In this document: piece after piece, positions 9,301-19,190 of the stretch
Layout: each line of letters begins with the position of its first letter
Position numbering within the stretch: the stretch's first letter is position 1
Assembly (NCBI GenBank): GCA_031277415.1
Contig: JAITMK010000131.1
Location: forward strand, 1 to 64,000
Origin: Azoarcus sp.
Lineage (GTDB): Bacteria > Pseudomonadota > Gammaproteobacteria > Burkholderiales > Rhodocyclaceae
Direction of reading: 5' to 3'
DNA: 64,000 nucleotides
Position numbers and translations under genes: made by a program
The notes under the pieces: generated by a model
What the model was told of the DNA's origin: nothing
The model's input: only the letters and a program-made list of their open reading frames with translations
Databases searched by the model: none

Positions 9301-10526
9301 GACGAGCCGTTCGCGATGATATAGAGTGATCCAGGCTGCATCGGAATCTTCCGTGGCCCTGACATCCAGTTTTATTTCATCCTCGAAAGCATACGATGGC
9401 TTATGGGCTTTGATGGCAACCCCGGAGTCGGTGACCTCTGGCAACGGAAAAATACGGGTGATGCCCGAAGGCTTGAGCAGGCGCAGGGCATAGCGCCCTT
9501 TGGCCTGTGGGGTAAATTCCATGATGCCCCGGCCTTCATGAGTGGTGGTCAGCCTGGCCGCAGGCTCTGAAGATGCACGTGATGCACGCGGGGCAGGGTT
9601 GTTGTTTTTGTCCAGCAGGATGATTTCACCCTCCAGATCGGCGGGTTTTCCGTCCGGACGCAGGGCTTGCACATAGACGCGGCCAGGCAGGCCGGCTACC
9701 AGTTCGCCCCCTTCGGGATAAAACGCGATATCAAGGGTTTGCAGCAGAATAGGGATGGTTTTTGTGGCGGTTTCCACCACGCCGCCGTCTTCAATCATGA
9801 AGGCCAGCGTGCCTTCGCCACGCTCTATGTTTTTGGGCAATTTGAAGGAAACCTTGGCGTTGCCTTCCTTGTCCAGAGATAATTTCACACGCGCAACCTC
9901 GGCCTCGTCAACGCGGGCAATCGCCGTTACACGCGCCTTTTCCGGCACGCCGCCCTCGGCCCTTTTTACGTTTACGACGGCTGCGACTTCATCGCCCGGG
10001 CCGTAGCCCTCTCGCATGAACTCGATTTGCGATTTCAGCCGAGGCGGATTGTAGACCCGTACCTCAAAGGATCGCTCGGCCTTCATGAAGCCATCTACAG
10101 TGACCGAAGCCTTGTAACGACCGCCGGGCGTGCCATGCGGAATGTCCCAGGTAAAACCTGTGGTGCTGTTCTGGGTAGGAGCCCAGGTTGTGAAAAGTTC
10201 ATCATAACGGGGCCCGGTAACAGTAAGCTCGACACCACTGTTGTCTTGCATGGGGAAGAAGGTGTCGGAGCGGAGCATTACGGCGCGGGCGTAAATGGTT
10301 TCACCCGGCTTATAGATGGGTTTGTCGGTTGAAAGCAGAAGCAGAAAGCGTTCTTTTCCACCAAGGCGTTCGGGGGTCGGAACAGAAAATTCCGGGGCTC
10401 CGGCAGGGAGCGTTTTTCCAAAGATTGTTGTCGACATAAGGGCTATGCACACATGTATGAGGATGACGGCGCCTGTCGCGAGGATCGTCGAGAGGCCTAC
10501 TTTTTTGGAGCAGGAATGTCTACCAT
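6343..10526 (-). CDS. Alpha-2-macroglobulin family protein; main ORF 6343-10452, proposed true start ATG at 10526 in the -1 frame
   Basis: MG2-type DKPIYKPGETIYARAVMLR; thioester motif GCFEQ (7748-7759); complement-like C-terminal domains. Upstream ATG with GGAG RBS gives MVDIPAPKK, then A_AAA_AAG and TAG; a -1 shift joins it to a signal peptide in the main frame. Confidence 0.9.
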
Positions 10527-10566
10527 GCCAACTCCGGCTGGAATGATATTACCATGTATTTAGTTT

Positions 10567-10712
10567 CCGAATGCCATATTTTTTGAGTCACCCCTACCTG
10601 AAGGCAGGGGATTCCTCGATACGATCTTGGGGCGCCTTCGGCGCCAAGTGATACTTTGTCTCGCGCAATCTCCGCCATAAATGGCGGAGATTGCGCGAGA
10701 CGCGTGTTCAAA
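10567..10712 (-). repeat. Family D palindromic element (copy 1)
   Basis: CCCCTACCTGAAGGCAGGGG hairpin, GGCGCCTTCGGCGCC, and perfect 21-bp-arm palindrome GTCTCGCGCAATCTCCGCCAT-AA-ATGGCGGAGATTGCGCGAGAC (10658-10701); second copy at 24441. Confidence 0.85.
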
Positions 10713-10768
10713 TACGGGTTCAGACACCTGAACAGTCCATGCTTCCTGGTTTACCTGAAACCGTTTCC

Positions 10769-10846
10769 GTAGAGGCGACCTGTGGTCGCCCGGTGAATTG
10801 CGTGAATGAATGTGCAATGTATCGGGCGACCACAGGTCGCCCCTAC
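10769..10846. repeat. Family C paired-hairpin element, 78 bp (copy 1)
   Basis: GTAGAGGCGACCTGTGGTCGCCC..GGGCGACCACAGGTCGCCCCTAC; same length as 28225-28302. Confidence 0.88.
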
Positions 10847-11047
10847 CTCGCAGGTATGTCCCGCTCCGGCAGACGGAGGTGGTATTCTTTGCGGGTCGCG
10901 CGTTCGGTTGAATTTATGTCCGGTTTCACCAAGCATCCTGACAACATGTTCAACCTCGCTCGCAGGGCATCTCAAGGCTACACTTTGGGATGCCGGTTAA
11001 CATAAACGTTGGACCTCACTCCTGCCCACTGTCAAAAGGAACTTATC

Positions 11048-11542
11048 ATGAAGTTTTGCAAAGCTCTCATAGTCCTCTTTGCCCTAAGCATCGCTTATAT
11101 CCCGGCCAAGGCGGAAGAACTAACGCCCGAAAAGCGCGCAGACATCGAGCAACTCTTGACGATGACCGGTGCTTTGTCGCTCGGAAAACAGATGAGCGAC
11201 ATGGTTGTAAGCAACATGATACAAACCCTGAAAGAAGTCCGTCCCGACATTCCTGAAAAAGCACTTAACGTTCTGCCTGCGGAAATCGCAGCGGTCTTCG
11301 ATGAAAATATGGGCGCTTTAATGGAACTGACCATCCCCCTCTATCACAAATACTTTACCGCCGCCGAAGTGAAGGAGATGATTCGTTTTTATTCAACCGA
11401 TCTTGGGAAAAAAACGATCAGGCTAATGCCCGCCCTCATGCAAGAAGCCATGGTTGTCGGGCAGCAATGGGGTAAATCGTTTGCACCACAGCTCAATCAG
11501 CGAATCATGGAGAAACTTAAACAGCAAGGAATAAATCTCTGA
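11048..11542 (+). CDS. DUF2059 domain protein with signal peptide
   Basis: MKFCKALIVLFALSIAYIPAKA; FTAAEVKEMIRFYSTDLGKKTIRLMPALMQE typical of DUF2059. Confidence 0.78.
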   Translation: MKFCKALIVLFALSIAYIPAKAEELTPEKRADIEQLLTMTGALSLGKQMSDMVVSNMIQTLKEVRPDIPEKALNVLPAEIAAVFDENMGALMELTIPLYHKYFTAAEVKEMIRFYSTDLGKKTIRLMPALMQEAMVVGQQWGKSFAPQLNQRIMEKLKQQGINL

Positions 11543-11577
11543 TCCGGACGTTCACTCACTCCATAATGGGAAGCTCC

Positions 11578-12246
11578 ATGAAGCAAGCATTCGTTCGCCG
11601 CGCTGCCCTCGCCTTGATGATTGCTGTACTGGGCGCGGGTTGTGCATCGGTTACTGAAACTGAAGATGCCTTGGTAGTACCAGGTAGCAAGGAAGCAGCA
11701 AGTAGCGAAGAAGTAATAAAACAACTGTTAGTACTCACCAAGAGCAGGGATTTAGTAGCCGAAGCACATGATCAGATGAGATTCATGGTGCGTGTGAACA
11801 TGCAGCAGGTGCGGGCAGGACAGATTCTGGATGCCAGGCAACAAAAGGTCATAGAGGATATGGAGAACAAAATGCTGGCCCTTATTCAAAAGGAATTTTC
11901 CTGGGAGAGGCAGGAGGCACTCCACATTCGCCTGTACCAAGAAACATTCAGCAAAAAGGAACTGGATGGGTTGTTGAGCTTCTACAAGACAGCTACTGGG
12001 CAAGCCATCGCAAATAAGTTTCCGTTACTTACACGGAAGACGATGCTTCAGGCACGAGAGATCCAGCACGGCGTGCAAATTGGAGCGTCAAAAATTATGC
12101 AGGAGTCCTATTCTGAATTCATGGGCGCAGGTCACACAGGCATCCCGACAACGCCAGGCATCCCTTCAGAATGTCAAGTGGATTCAGACTGTGGGCAAGG
12201 GAAAAGTTGCCGGAACCGTATAGGGGGAGGAAATGAATGCCGGTAG
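11578..12246 (+). CDS. DUF2059-like lipoprotein with Cys-rich tail
   Basis: Lipobox LGAGC; FSKKELDGLLSFYKTATGQAIANKFPLLTRK; C-terminal CQVDSDCGQGKSCRNRIGGGNEC. Confidence 0.72.
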   Translation: MKQAFVRRAALALMIAVLGAGCASVTETEDALVVPGSKEAASSEEVIKQLLVLTKSRDLVAEAHDQMRFMVRVNMQQVRAGQILDARQQKVIEDMENKMLALIQKEFSWERQEALHIRLYQETFSKKELDGLLSFYKTATGQAIANKFPLLTRKTMLQAREIQHGVQIGASKIMQESYSEFMGAGHTGIPTTPGIPSECQVDSDCGQGKSCRNRIGGGNECR

Positions 12247-12278
12247 GGAACCCCTGCATTACCTTATAACCCACCACC

Positions 12279-12377
12279 TGTCATCCTGCTTGATACCGCA
12301 GGATCCATGCAACGTCTGGATTCTGCGACTTCGCTTCGCTGCGCGCAGAATGACGGGAGGGGTTTTGCAGGGATTCC
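12279..12377 (+). repeat. Family A palindromic repeat (copy 3)
   Basis: Same core; followed by left half of family C (12378-12420). Confidence 0.85.
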
Positions 12378-12438
12378 GTAGGGGCGACCTGTGGTCGCCC
12401 GGTGAATTGCGTGAAATGAACCGAAACCGCTCTAAAAA

Positions 12439-13497
12439 TCAGAAAGAAAATTCAATCTGATCGAGCACATTTCCATTCTCCGCATTTTCATTCAGAGAGG
12501 AAACGAGTAACTGGAGTGCCTGTTTGGCGTTTGTATTACCTTGTTCCATTGCTTTTCTGAAGCATTTTTGGGCTTCGATAAAGTTCTGTGCAATTCCAAG
12601 ACCTTTTGCGTAGATGACTCCAATATTATATTGGGCATTTCCATCGCCATTTTCTGCAATCTTGCGATACCATTTCATGGCTTCTGCATAATCGGGCGTA
12701 ATGAGGTCATCGCAACCGGCGTATGTTTTCGCGAGCTGCGTTTGAGCCATGAAATGCCCCTGTTCAGCCGCTCTTGTGTACCACTTCAAGGCTTCTGCAA
12801 CGTCTTGTTCTTCGACACACCAGCCTGTCGAGTACATATAGCCAAGCTCATACTGAGCATCCACGAGTCCCTGTTCAGCCGCTTTTTGAAACCATTGCAC
12901 ACCTTTCTCTTCGTTTTCCCTGCCGCCCATGAACCAGCAGTAAATTCCTCCGAGTTCAAATTGGGCTTTCAGATCTCCCTGTGCGGCTGACTGGCGAAAT
13001 CCTTCTGTCGCCATTTGGAACCATCTTGCGGACTCTTCTTCAAACCATTTGGCGTCTTTTTCGCCGGAATAAAGTCCCAGCGCGGAGGAAATCGTTTTGA
13101 TTCTTTTGTTCTGGTTTTCGCTTTTGACGGTGTTGTATCGATAGCTTTCTTTCTTCGCTATGTCATATATTTCTCCGAGGCGGCATTGTGCCTCCGCATC
13201 GCCTTTTTCAGCCGCCCGGCGAAATCCGTCCATCGCTGTCTGAATCCACTTGATGGCTTCTTCTTCATTTTTCCTGTTGGCCGGAAGCCTGGAGTACATC
13301 AGCCCAAGGTCATACTGAGCCTTTGCGTGTCCCTGTTCGGCAGCCTTGAGATAGTACTGCATGGCTTTTCCTGCATCCTGCTTGACCCCCTGGCCTTCTT
13401 CGTACATGCGGGCAAGGTCATATTGAGATTGTATATCTCCCTGATCTGCCACAAGTTTTTTTTCTTCAAAGCGTTTTATCAATGTATACAAGGCCAT
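12439..13497 (-). CDS. Sel1-like repeat (TPR-type) protein
   Basis: Repeated 'AQYDLGLMY..A.KWYRKAAEQGHAxAQ' motifs. Confidence 0.9.
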   Translation of the reverse strand: MALYTLIKRFEEKKLVADQGDIQSQYDLARMYEEGQGVKQDAGKAMQYYLKAAEQGHAKAQYDLGLMYSRLPANRKNEEEAIKWIQTAMDGFRRAAEKGDAEAQCRLGEIYDIAKKESYRYNTVKSENQNKRIKTISSALGLYSGEKDAKWFEEESARWFQMATEGFRQSAAQGDLKAQFELGGIYCWFMGGRENEEKGVQWFQKAAEQGLVDAQYELGYMYSTGWCVEEQDVAEALKWYTRAAEQGHFMAQTQLAKTYAGCDDLITPDYAEAMKWYRKIAENGDGNAQYNIGVIYAKGLGIAQNFIEAQKCFRKAMEQGNTNAKQALQLLVSSLNENAENGNVLDQIEFSF

Positions 13498-13638
13498 TGC
13501 TTTCTCCTGGCGACGGGATGCTGATTATTTCTTTGAAACCCGGATTGTTTGTGCGAATTGCTACATGCTTAATCATATTTGGGACGGGCATCAAACCGTA
13601 CCCGGGGGGATGTCCATAAAATCGGGCCGACAGGCGTT

Positions 13639-15723
13639 TTACCCTTCTGCCGCCAATTCGGCAAGTAGGGTAGCCTGGGCGGAGTATGCGGTGCGGTGTG
13701 AGGTTTTACGCCGGTAACGGCCGTCTGACTGCATTTCCCACGCCTGGGTGTTGTCGAGAAGGTAGCAGCGCAAGCCTTCCTTGATGACCCGCCGCTTGAG
13801 TTGCGGATCGAGTATGGGGAAGGCGGTTTCGATGCGGCGGAAAAAGTTGCGCGGCATCCAGTCGGCACTCGACAGGTAAACACGGTCTTCGCCGTCGGCG
13901 CGAAAATAAAAGATGCGGTGGTGTTCCAGAAATCGTCCGACGAGCGAGCGCACTCGGATGTTTTCCGAAAGCCCCGGCACACCGGGGCGCAGGGCGCAAG
14001 GGCCACGCACGATGAGGTCGATTTTCACCCCGGCGCAAGAGGCTTCGTAAAGAGCCTCGATGGTTTCGGGGTCGAGCAGGGCGTTGATCTTGACGATGAT
14101 GCGGCCGCGCCGACCCGCACGGGCGATTTCGGTTTCGTTTTTGATGGCAGCGACGACGTTGGGTTGAAGCGAGAAAGGGGCTTGCCACAGATGGGTGAGG
14201 GGGGATGCCCGCCCGAGGCCGGTGATCTGCTTGAAGACTTCGGCAACATCTTCACCGATCTGTTCATTGGCGGTTAGCAGTCCGAAATCGGTGTAGAAGC
14301 GCGTGGTGCGGGGATGGTAGTTGCCGGTTCCCAGGTGGACGTAGCGGTGCAGGTTGCCGCTGGCTTCGCGGCGAACGAGCATGAGCAGCTTGGCGTGTAC
14401 CTTGAAGCCGAAAATGCCATAGATGACGTGCGCGCCCGCTTCTTCGAGACGGGTGGCCCAGGAGATGTTGGCTTCTTCGTCGAAGCGGGCCATGAGTTCG
14501 AGAACGACAGTGACTTCCTTGCCTTTTTGCGCGGCTCGAACGAGGTGTTCCATGAGCACGGAATCGGTTCCGGTGCGATAGACGGTCATTTTGATGGCGA
14601 CGACTTGCGGGTCGTCCGCGCCTGCGCGCAGGAATTCAATGACCGGCGCAAAACTCTGGAAGGGGTGATGGAGCAGAACATCACGTTTTTGGAGAACGGA
14701 AAAGATGTCGCACCGGGATCCGATCGATTTGGGCAGGCCGGGACGCAATGGCGGGTATTTGAGATCCGGGCGGTCGACCCAGTCGGGAACCTGCATCATC
14801 CGAACGAGGTTGACGATGCCCGGCAGGGTATACAAATCGGTCTGGTCGAGTTGGAAATGCTGGAGAAGGAAGTCGGCCATCTGCTCCGAGCAGTTGTCGG
14901 CAACTTCCAGCCGCACGGCGCCGCCGTAATTGCGTTGCTGGAGTTCGCCCTTGAGCTTGGCTCGCAGATCCTTGATTTCTTCTTCGTCGACGAAAAGATC
15001 GGAATTACGGGTGACGCGGAATTGGTAGCATCCGTGCACATTCATGCCGACGAAGATTTCATCTACGTGGGTGTGCAGGACGGAGGAGAGGAAGACGAAG
15101 GTGTAGGGCGCCTGGCCGGGCCGATCCGGCAGGCGGATGATGCGGGGAAGTACCCGGGGAGCCTGTACGATGGCGGTGTTCGAGACGCGGCCGAAGGCGT
15201 CGCGCCCTTCGAGTTCTACGGCGAAATTCAGGCTCTTGTTGAATACCCTGGGGAAGGGGTGCGCGGGATCCAGCCCGATGGGAGTGAGCACGGGCATGAC
15301 TTCGCGCCGGAAAAAATCGTAAATCCAGGCGCTTTGCGCTTCGTCCCAAAGGCCGCGCCGAAGGAATACGATGCCTTCACGCTCCAGTGCGGGAAGGATG
15401 TCGTCATTGAGCAGCGCGTATTGTTCAGACAGGATCTGGTGCACCTCGGCGCTGACGAATGCGAGCAGTTCGGTAGGCAGGATGCCGTCGGTGCTGGCGG
15501 CATTGCTTCCAAGACGGATTTGTTCGCGGATACCGGAAACCCTGATCTCGAAAAATTCATCGAGATTGCTCGATACGATGCACAGAAAGCGAAGCCGTTC
15601 GAGGAGCGGAACCGTCGGGTCGGCGGCCTGCGCGAGCACGCGGCGCTGGAATTGCAACAGGGAGAGTTCCCGGTTGATGAAGTGTTCCGCGTCGTAGGGG
15701 GGGGAGTTGAGCGGAGCGGCCAT
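13639..15723 (-). CDS. ppk1: Polyphosphate kinase 1
   Basis: FINRELSLLQFQRRVLAQA, HHPFQSFAPVIEFLRAGADDPQVVAIKMTVYRT, HAKLLMLVRRE, HLGTGNYHPRTTRFYTDFGLLT. Confidence 0.97.
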   Translation of the reverse strand: MAAPLNSPPYDAEHFINRELSLLQFQRRVLAQAADPTVPLLERLRFLCIVSSNLDEFFEIRVSGIREQIRLGSNAASTDGILPTELLAFVSAEVHQILSEQYALLNDDILPALEREGIVFLRRGLWDEAQSAWIYDFFRREVMPVLTPIGLDPAHPFPRVFNKSLNFAVELEGRDAFGRVSNTAIVQAPRVLPRIIRLPDRPGQAPYTFVFLSSVLHTHVDEIFVGMNVHGCYQFRVTRNSDLFVDEEEIKDLRAKLKGELQQRNYGGAVRLEVADNCSEQMADFLLQHFQLDQTDLYTLPGIVNLVRMMQVPDWVDRPDLKYPPLRPGLPKSIGSRCDIFSVLQKRDVLLHHPFQSFAPVIEFLRAGADDPQVVAIKMTVYRTGTDSVLMEHLVRAAQKGKEVTVVLELMARFDEEANISWATRLEEAGAHVIYGIFGFKVHAKLLMLVRREASGNLHRYVHLGTGNYHPRTTRFYTDFGLLTANEQIGEDVAEVFKQITGLGRASPLTHLWQAPFSLQPNVVAAIKNETEIARAGRRGRIIVKINALLDPETIEALYEASCAGVKIDLIVRGPCALRPGVPGLSENIRVRSLVGRFLEHHRIFYFRADGEDRVYLSSADWMPRNFFRRIETAFPILDPQLKRRVIKEGLRCYLLDNTQAWEMQSDGRYRRKTSHRTAYSAQATLLAELAAEG

Positions 15724-15921
15724 GGCGTTTGTTCCTGACAGGACGATGACGTGATTATGTGACATTTCTGCCGTAACGGCGAAAATAACAGCAATGTTGC
15801 TTTGGAGCGGCACATTGCTTTTTGCCGAGTGGTGCGTGCTGCGGACGGTTTCTCTCGCAATGATGAGTCGGGAAGGTTAGAGTCCTTTCTTTGAAGTCGC
15901 CCAATTTTTCAGGCCGCTACG

Positions 15922-17409
15922 ATGCAGGATGCAATTGCTGCAATTGATCTGGGTTCAAACAGTTTCCGTCTCCAGGTCGGGCACGTCGTCAATGAGCAGA
16001 TTTATGCGTTCGACAGGTTGAGGGAGCCTGTGAGGCTGGCTGCGGGGTTGTCGCCGGACAATTGGTTGAGTGATGAAGCCTGTCAGCGAGGCATCGCCGC
16101 TCTGCGTCTGTTTCATGAACGGCTCGCGGGTTTTTCGCCTGCGGCGGTGCGTGCCGTGGCAACCAATACCCTGCGTGTTGCCAAGAACGCGGGAATTTTT
16201 CTGCGTCAGGCAGAGAAGGCACTCGGTTTTCCCATCGAAGTGATCGGCGGGCGCGAGGAAGCGCGTCTGATTCATCTGGGGGTTGTCCACACGCTGCCCG
16301 ATCCGCATCGCCAGCAGTTGATTGTCGATATTGGAGGCGGGTCGACCGAATTCATCATCGGCAAGGGCTTCGAGCCTGTATTGCTCGATTCACTCTATAT
16401 GGGTTGCGTCGGTTACAGCCTGCGTTATTTTCCTGACGGAAAGATTGGCAAACACGGCTTCAGGGAGGCGGAACTTTCCTCATGCCGCGAATTGCAGTCA
16501 ATCGCTCATGATTACCGTAAACTGGGCTGGGATCTGGCGGTCGGTTCCAGCGGCACGGCCAGGGCGCTGGAAGAAATCCTTGTAGGGAACGGTTTGTCGG
16601 CGGGGGGAATCACCCGCGACGGACTGGAGAAGTTACGCGCGATTTTTCTGCGCGCCGGTCATCTGGATGCTGTCGATTTGTGCGCTCTGGACAGCGACCG
16701 CAGGCCCGTCATCCTGGGAGGGCTGGCGATCATGATGGCGGTGTTCCGCGAGCTTGGCCTGCAACATATGGAGTTTTCGGAAGGAGCTTTGCGGCTGGGC
16801 GTGCTTTACGATTTGTTGGGCCGCCATTGCCGCAATGATCTGCGAGATACCACGGTCGATGCGTTCATGAGCCGTTACCAGGTCAATATGCGCCAGGCCG
16901 GGCAGGTGGCCGATACAGCCTGCGCCCTGTTCGCGCAGATCGATCCGGCTGCCGCCGATCCGGCCAATATGGATCGCAGGTTTCTGCGATGGGCGGCTCT
17001 TTTGCATGAAGTTGGCATTTCCATTGCTCACGCAGGTTGTCACAAGCATAGTGCCTATATCCTTGCCAATGCCGATATGCCGGGTTTTTCGCGCGTGGAT
17101 CAGGCGCGGCTCTCGCGGCTCGTGCTGGCCCATCGCGGCAGGCTCAAACGCGTGGAAGAGATTGATCCGTCAATGCCGGACTGGCTGTTGATCGTCTGTC
17201 TGCGTCTGGCAGTGGTGATTCATCGCGCCCGCGATGAACGAGGCGTGCCGGATGTCATCCTGACCCGGACGAGGCGCGGGTTCATCGTTACAACTCCACC
17301 AGGATGGTTGCAGGAATTACCGCTCACGGCAGCTTCGTTCGAGGAAGAACGCTTGCAGTGGCGCTCGGTTGGCCGAGCGCTCATCGTGCGCGCGGCGCAG
17401 GCGGGTTGA
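15922..17409 (+). CDS. ppx: Exopolyphosphatase (Ppx/GppA family)
   Basis: AAIDLGSNSFRLQVGHV; IVDIGGGSTEFIIG; divergent from ppk1. Confidence 0.94.
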   Translation: MQDAIAAIDLGSNSFRLQVGHVVNEQIYAFDRLREPVRLAAGLSPDNWLSDEACQRGIAALRLFHERLAGFSPAAVRAVATNTLRVAKNAGIFLRQAEKALGFPIEVIGGREEARLIHLGVVHTLPDPHRQQLIVDIGGGSTEFIIGKGFEPVLLDSLYMGCVGYSLRYFPDGKIGKHGFREAELSSCRELQSIAHDYRKLGWDLAVGSSGTARALEEILVGNGLSAGGITRDGLEKLRAIFLRAGHLDAVDLCALDSDRRPVILGGLAIMMAVFRELGLQHMEFSEGALRLGVLYDLLGRHCRNDLRDTTVDAFMSRYQVNMRQAGQVADTACALFAQIDPAAADPANMDRRFLRWAALLHEVGISIAHAGCHKHSAYILANADMPGFSRVDQARLSRLVLAHRGRLKRVEEIDPSMPDWLLIVCLRLAVVIHRARDERGVPDVILTRTRRGFIVTTPPGWLQELPLTAASFEEERLQWRSVGRALIVRAAQAG

Positions 17410-17426
17410 AACTATTTTTGCTCTCA

Positions 17427-18209
17427 GTGTTGATCGATACGCATATTCATCTCGACGCGGCTGAATTTGATCCGGATCGTGCGGAGGTGCTTGCGCGGGC
17501 ACATGCGGTGGGCGTCACCGGGTTTGTCGTGCCCGCCGTCGACAGGGCGAGTTTTGCGCGGGTGCTGGAACTGGCCGAAACGACGTCCGGCATTTTTCCG
17601 GCGCTGGGCATTCATCCGCTTTATGTCGATGACGCCGATGAATCTGATCTCGATGCGCTCGATTCTCTGCTCGCGCAGGGTTGTGCCGTAGCCGTGGGGG
17701 AGATTGGGCTGGATCATCATGTTCCGGGGTTCGACACTGCGCGGCAGGAGGCGTTTTTTACCGCACAACTTAAACTGGCGCGCCGTCACGGCTTGCCGGT
17801 CATTCTTCATGTGCGCCGGGCGCAGGATGCCGTGCTCGCTGCTTTGCGGAAAACCAGGGTCATGGGAGGTATCGCACATGCTTTCAATGGCAGTTTCCAG
17901 CAGGCGGAGGCTTTCATCGAATTGGGTTTCAAACTCGGTTTTGGCGGAGCGGCGACCTTTGACGGGTCACGCCGCATACGCCGTCTCGCAACGGAATTGC
18001 CGCTGGATGTGATCGTGCTCGAAACTGATGCGCCGGACATGCCGCCAGCCTGGATGCACGGGGAGCGGAACGTGCCGGAAAATATTATGCGTATCGCATC
18101 TGCCATCGCCGGATTGCGCGGTTTGTCGTTTGAAGAAATTGTTTTGGCCACTTCCGGCAATGCCCGTATGGCGTTGCCGCTGCTGGAAAAAAGGTGCGGT
18201 AATTTTTGA
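17427..18209 (+). CDS. TatD family hydrolase
   Basis: LIDTHIHLDAAEFDPDR; ALGIHPLYVDDADE; LETDAPDMPP. Confidence 0.92.
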   Translation: MLIDTHIHLDAAEFDPDRAEVLARAHAVGVTGFVVPAVDRASFARVLELAETTSGIFPALGIHPLYVDDADESDLDALDSLLAQGCAVAVGEIGLDHHVPGFDTARQEAFFTAQLKLARRHGLPVILHVRRAQDAVLAALRKTRVMGGIAHAFNGSFQQAEAFIELGFKLGFGGAATFDGSRRIRRLATELPLDVIVLETDAPDMPPAWMHGERNVPENIMRIASAIAGLRGLSFEEIVLATSGNARMALPLLEKRCGNF

Positions 18210-18438
18210 TAAATGTAGTAGAAGGAAACGGTAACAGCGGCTAATATGATAGATGCAGGTGAACACCTGTCTTAAATGGAAGGGTAACGTAGCGCGGAGA
18301 ACAGGAATGGTACTTTTGCATTTTGCGGCGCAACATGATTTGTTCGGGTCGTAATGGCATAATCACCAACCCCGGCAGAGCTACAACCGGGAGGCGCTCG
18401 TTGCAGTTTTTAACCGATCTAAAACAAAGGAGACTACT

Positions 18439-19188
18439 TTGAAAATCCTGGTCCCGGTTAAGCGTGTGGTCGACTACAACGTCAATATCCGCGTCAAGGC
18501 GGATGGCAGCGGTGTAGATTTGGCCAACGTGAAAATGAGTATGAATCCATTTGACGAAATCGCTGTGGAAGAGGCTGTGAAGTTGAAGGAAGGCGGCCAT
18601 GCCACCGAGGTTGTCGTTGTAAGCGCTGGCTTGGGAGCTGCGCAGGAAACGTTGCGTACCGCAATGGCAATAGGTGCGGATCGCGGCATCCTGGTGGAGA
18701 CCGATGCCGATTTACAACCACTGGCAGTCGCCAAGCTCCTGAAAGCAATTGTCGATAAGGAGGCTCCGAGAATGGTCATCGCGGGCAAACAGGCCATTGA
18801 CGATGACGCCAACCAGACAGGGCAGATGCTTGCCGCGCTGCTTGGCTGGCCCCAGGCAACATTCATTTCCAAGCTGGTTCCCGATACGGACGAAATCACC
18901 GTTACCCGTGAAATCGATGGCGGCCTGGAAAAACTGGCGGTCAAGTTGCCAGCGGTAGTGACGGTCGATCTGCGTCTCAATGAGCCGCGCTATGCCACCT
19001 TGCCCAATATCATGAAGGCAAAGAAAAAACCGCTTGAAACAGTGAAGCCTGCCGATCTGGGCGTGGATGTCGCTCCGAGACTGACTACTCTCAAAGTGAC
19101 CGAACCGCCACAGCGCAGCGCAGGAATCATCGTGGCCGATGTCGGTCAGTTGGTCGATAAACTCAAGAACGTAGCAAAGGTGATCTGA
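18439..19188 (+). CDS. etfB: Electron transfer flavoprotein subunit beta
   Basis: [47 protein letters not shown]. Confidence 0.96.
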   Translation: MKILVPVKRVVDYNVNIRVKADGSGVDLANVKMSMNPFDEIAVEEAVKLKEGGHATEVVVVSAGLGAAQETLRTAMAIGADRGILVETDADLQPLAVAKLLKAIVDKEAPRMVIAGKQAIDDDANQTGQMLAALLGWPQATFISKLVPDTDEITVTREIDGGLEKLAVKLPAVVTVDLRLNEPRYATLPNIMKAKKKPLETVKPADLGVDVAPRLTTLKVTEPPQRSAGIIVADVGQLVDKLKNVAKVI

Positions 19189-19190
19189 TC

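Noticed and set aside
14314-15738. 474-aa + strand ORF antisense to ppk1
   Set aside because: Shadow ORF; minus strand carries conserved PPK1 motifs
18210-18438. Possible riboswitch or structured leader upstream of etfB
   Set aside because: Only short hairpins such as CAGGTGAACACCTG seen; no recognisable riboswitch core
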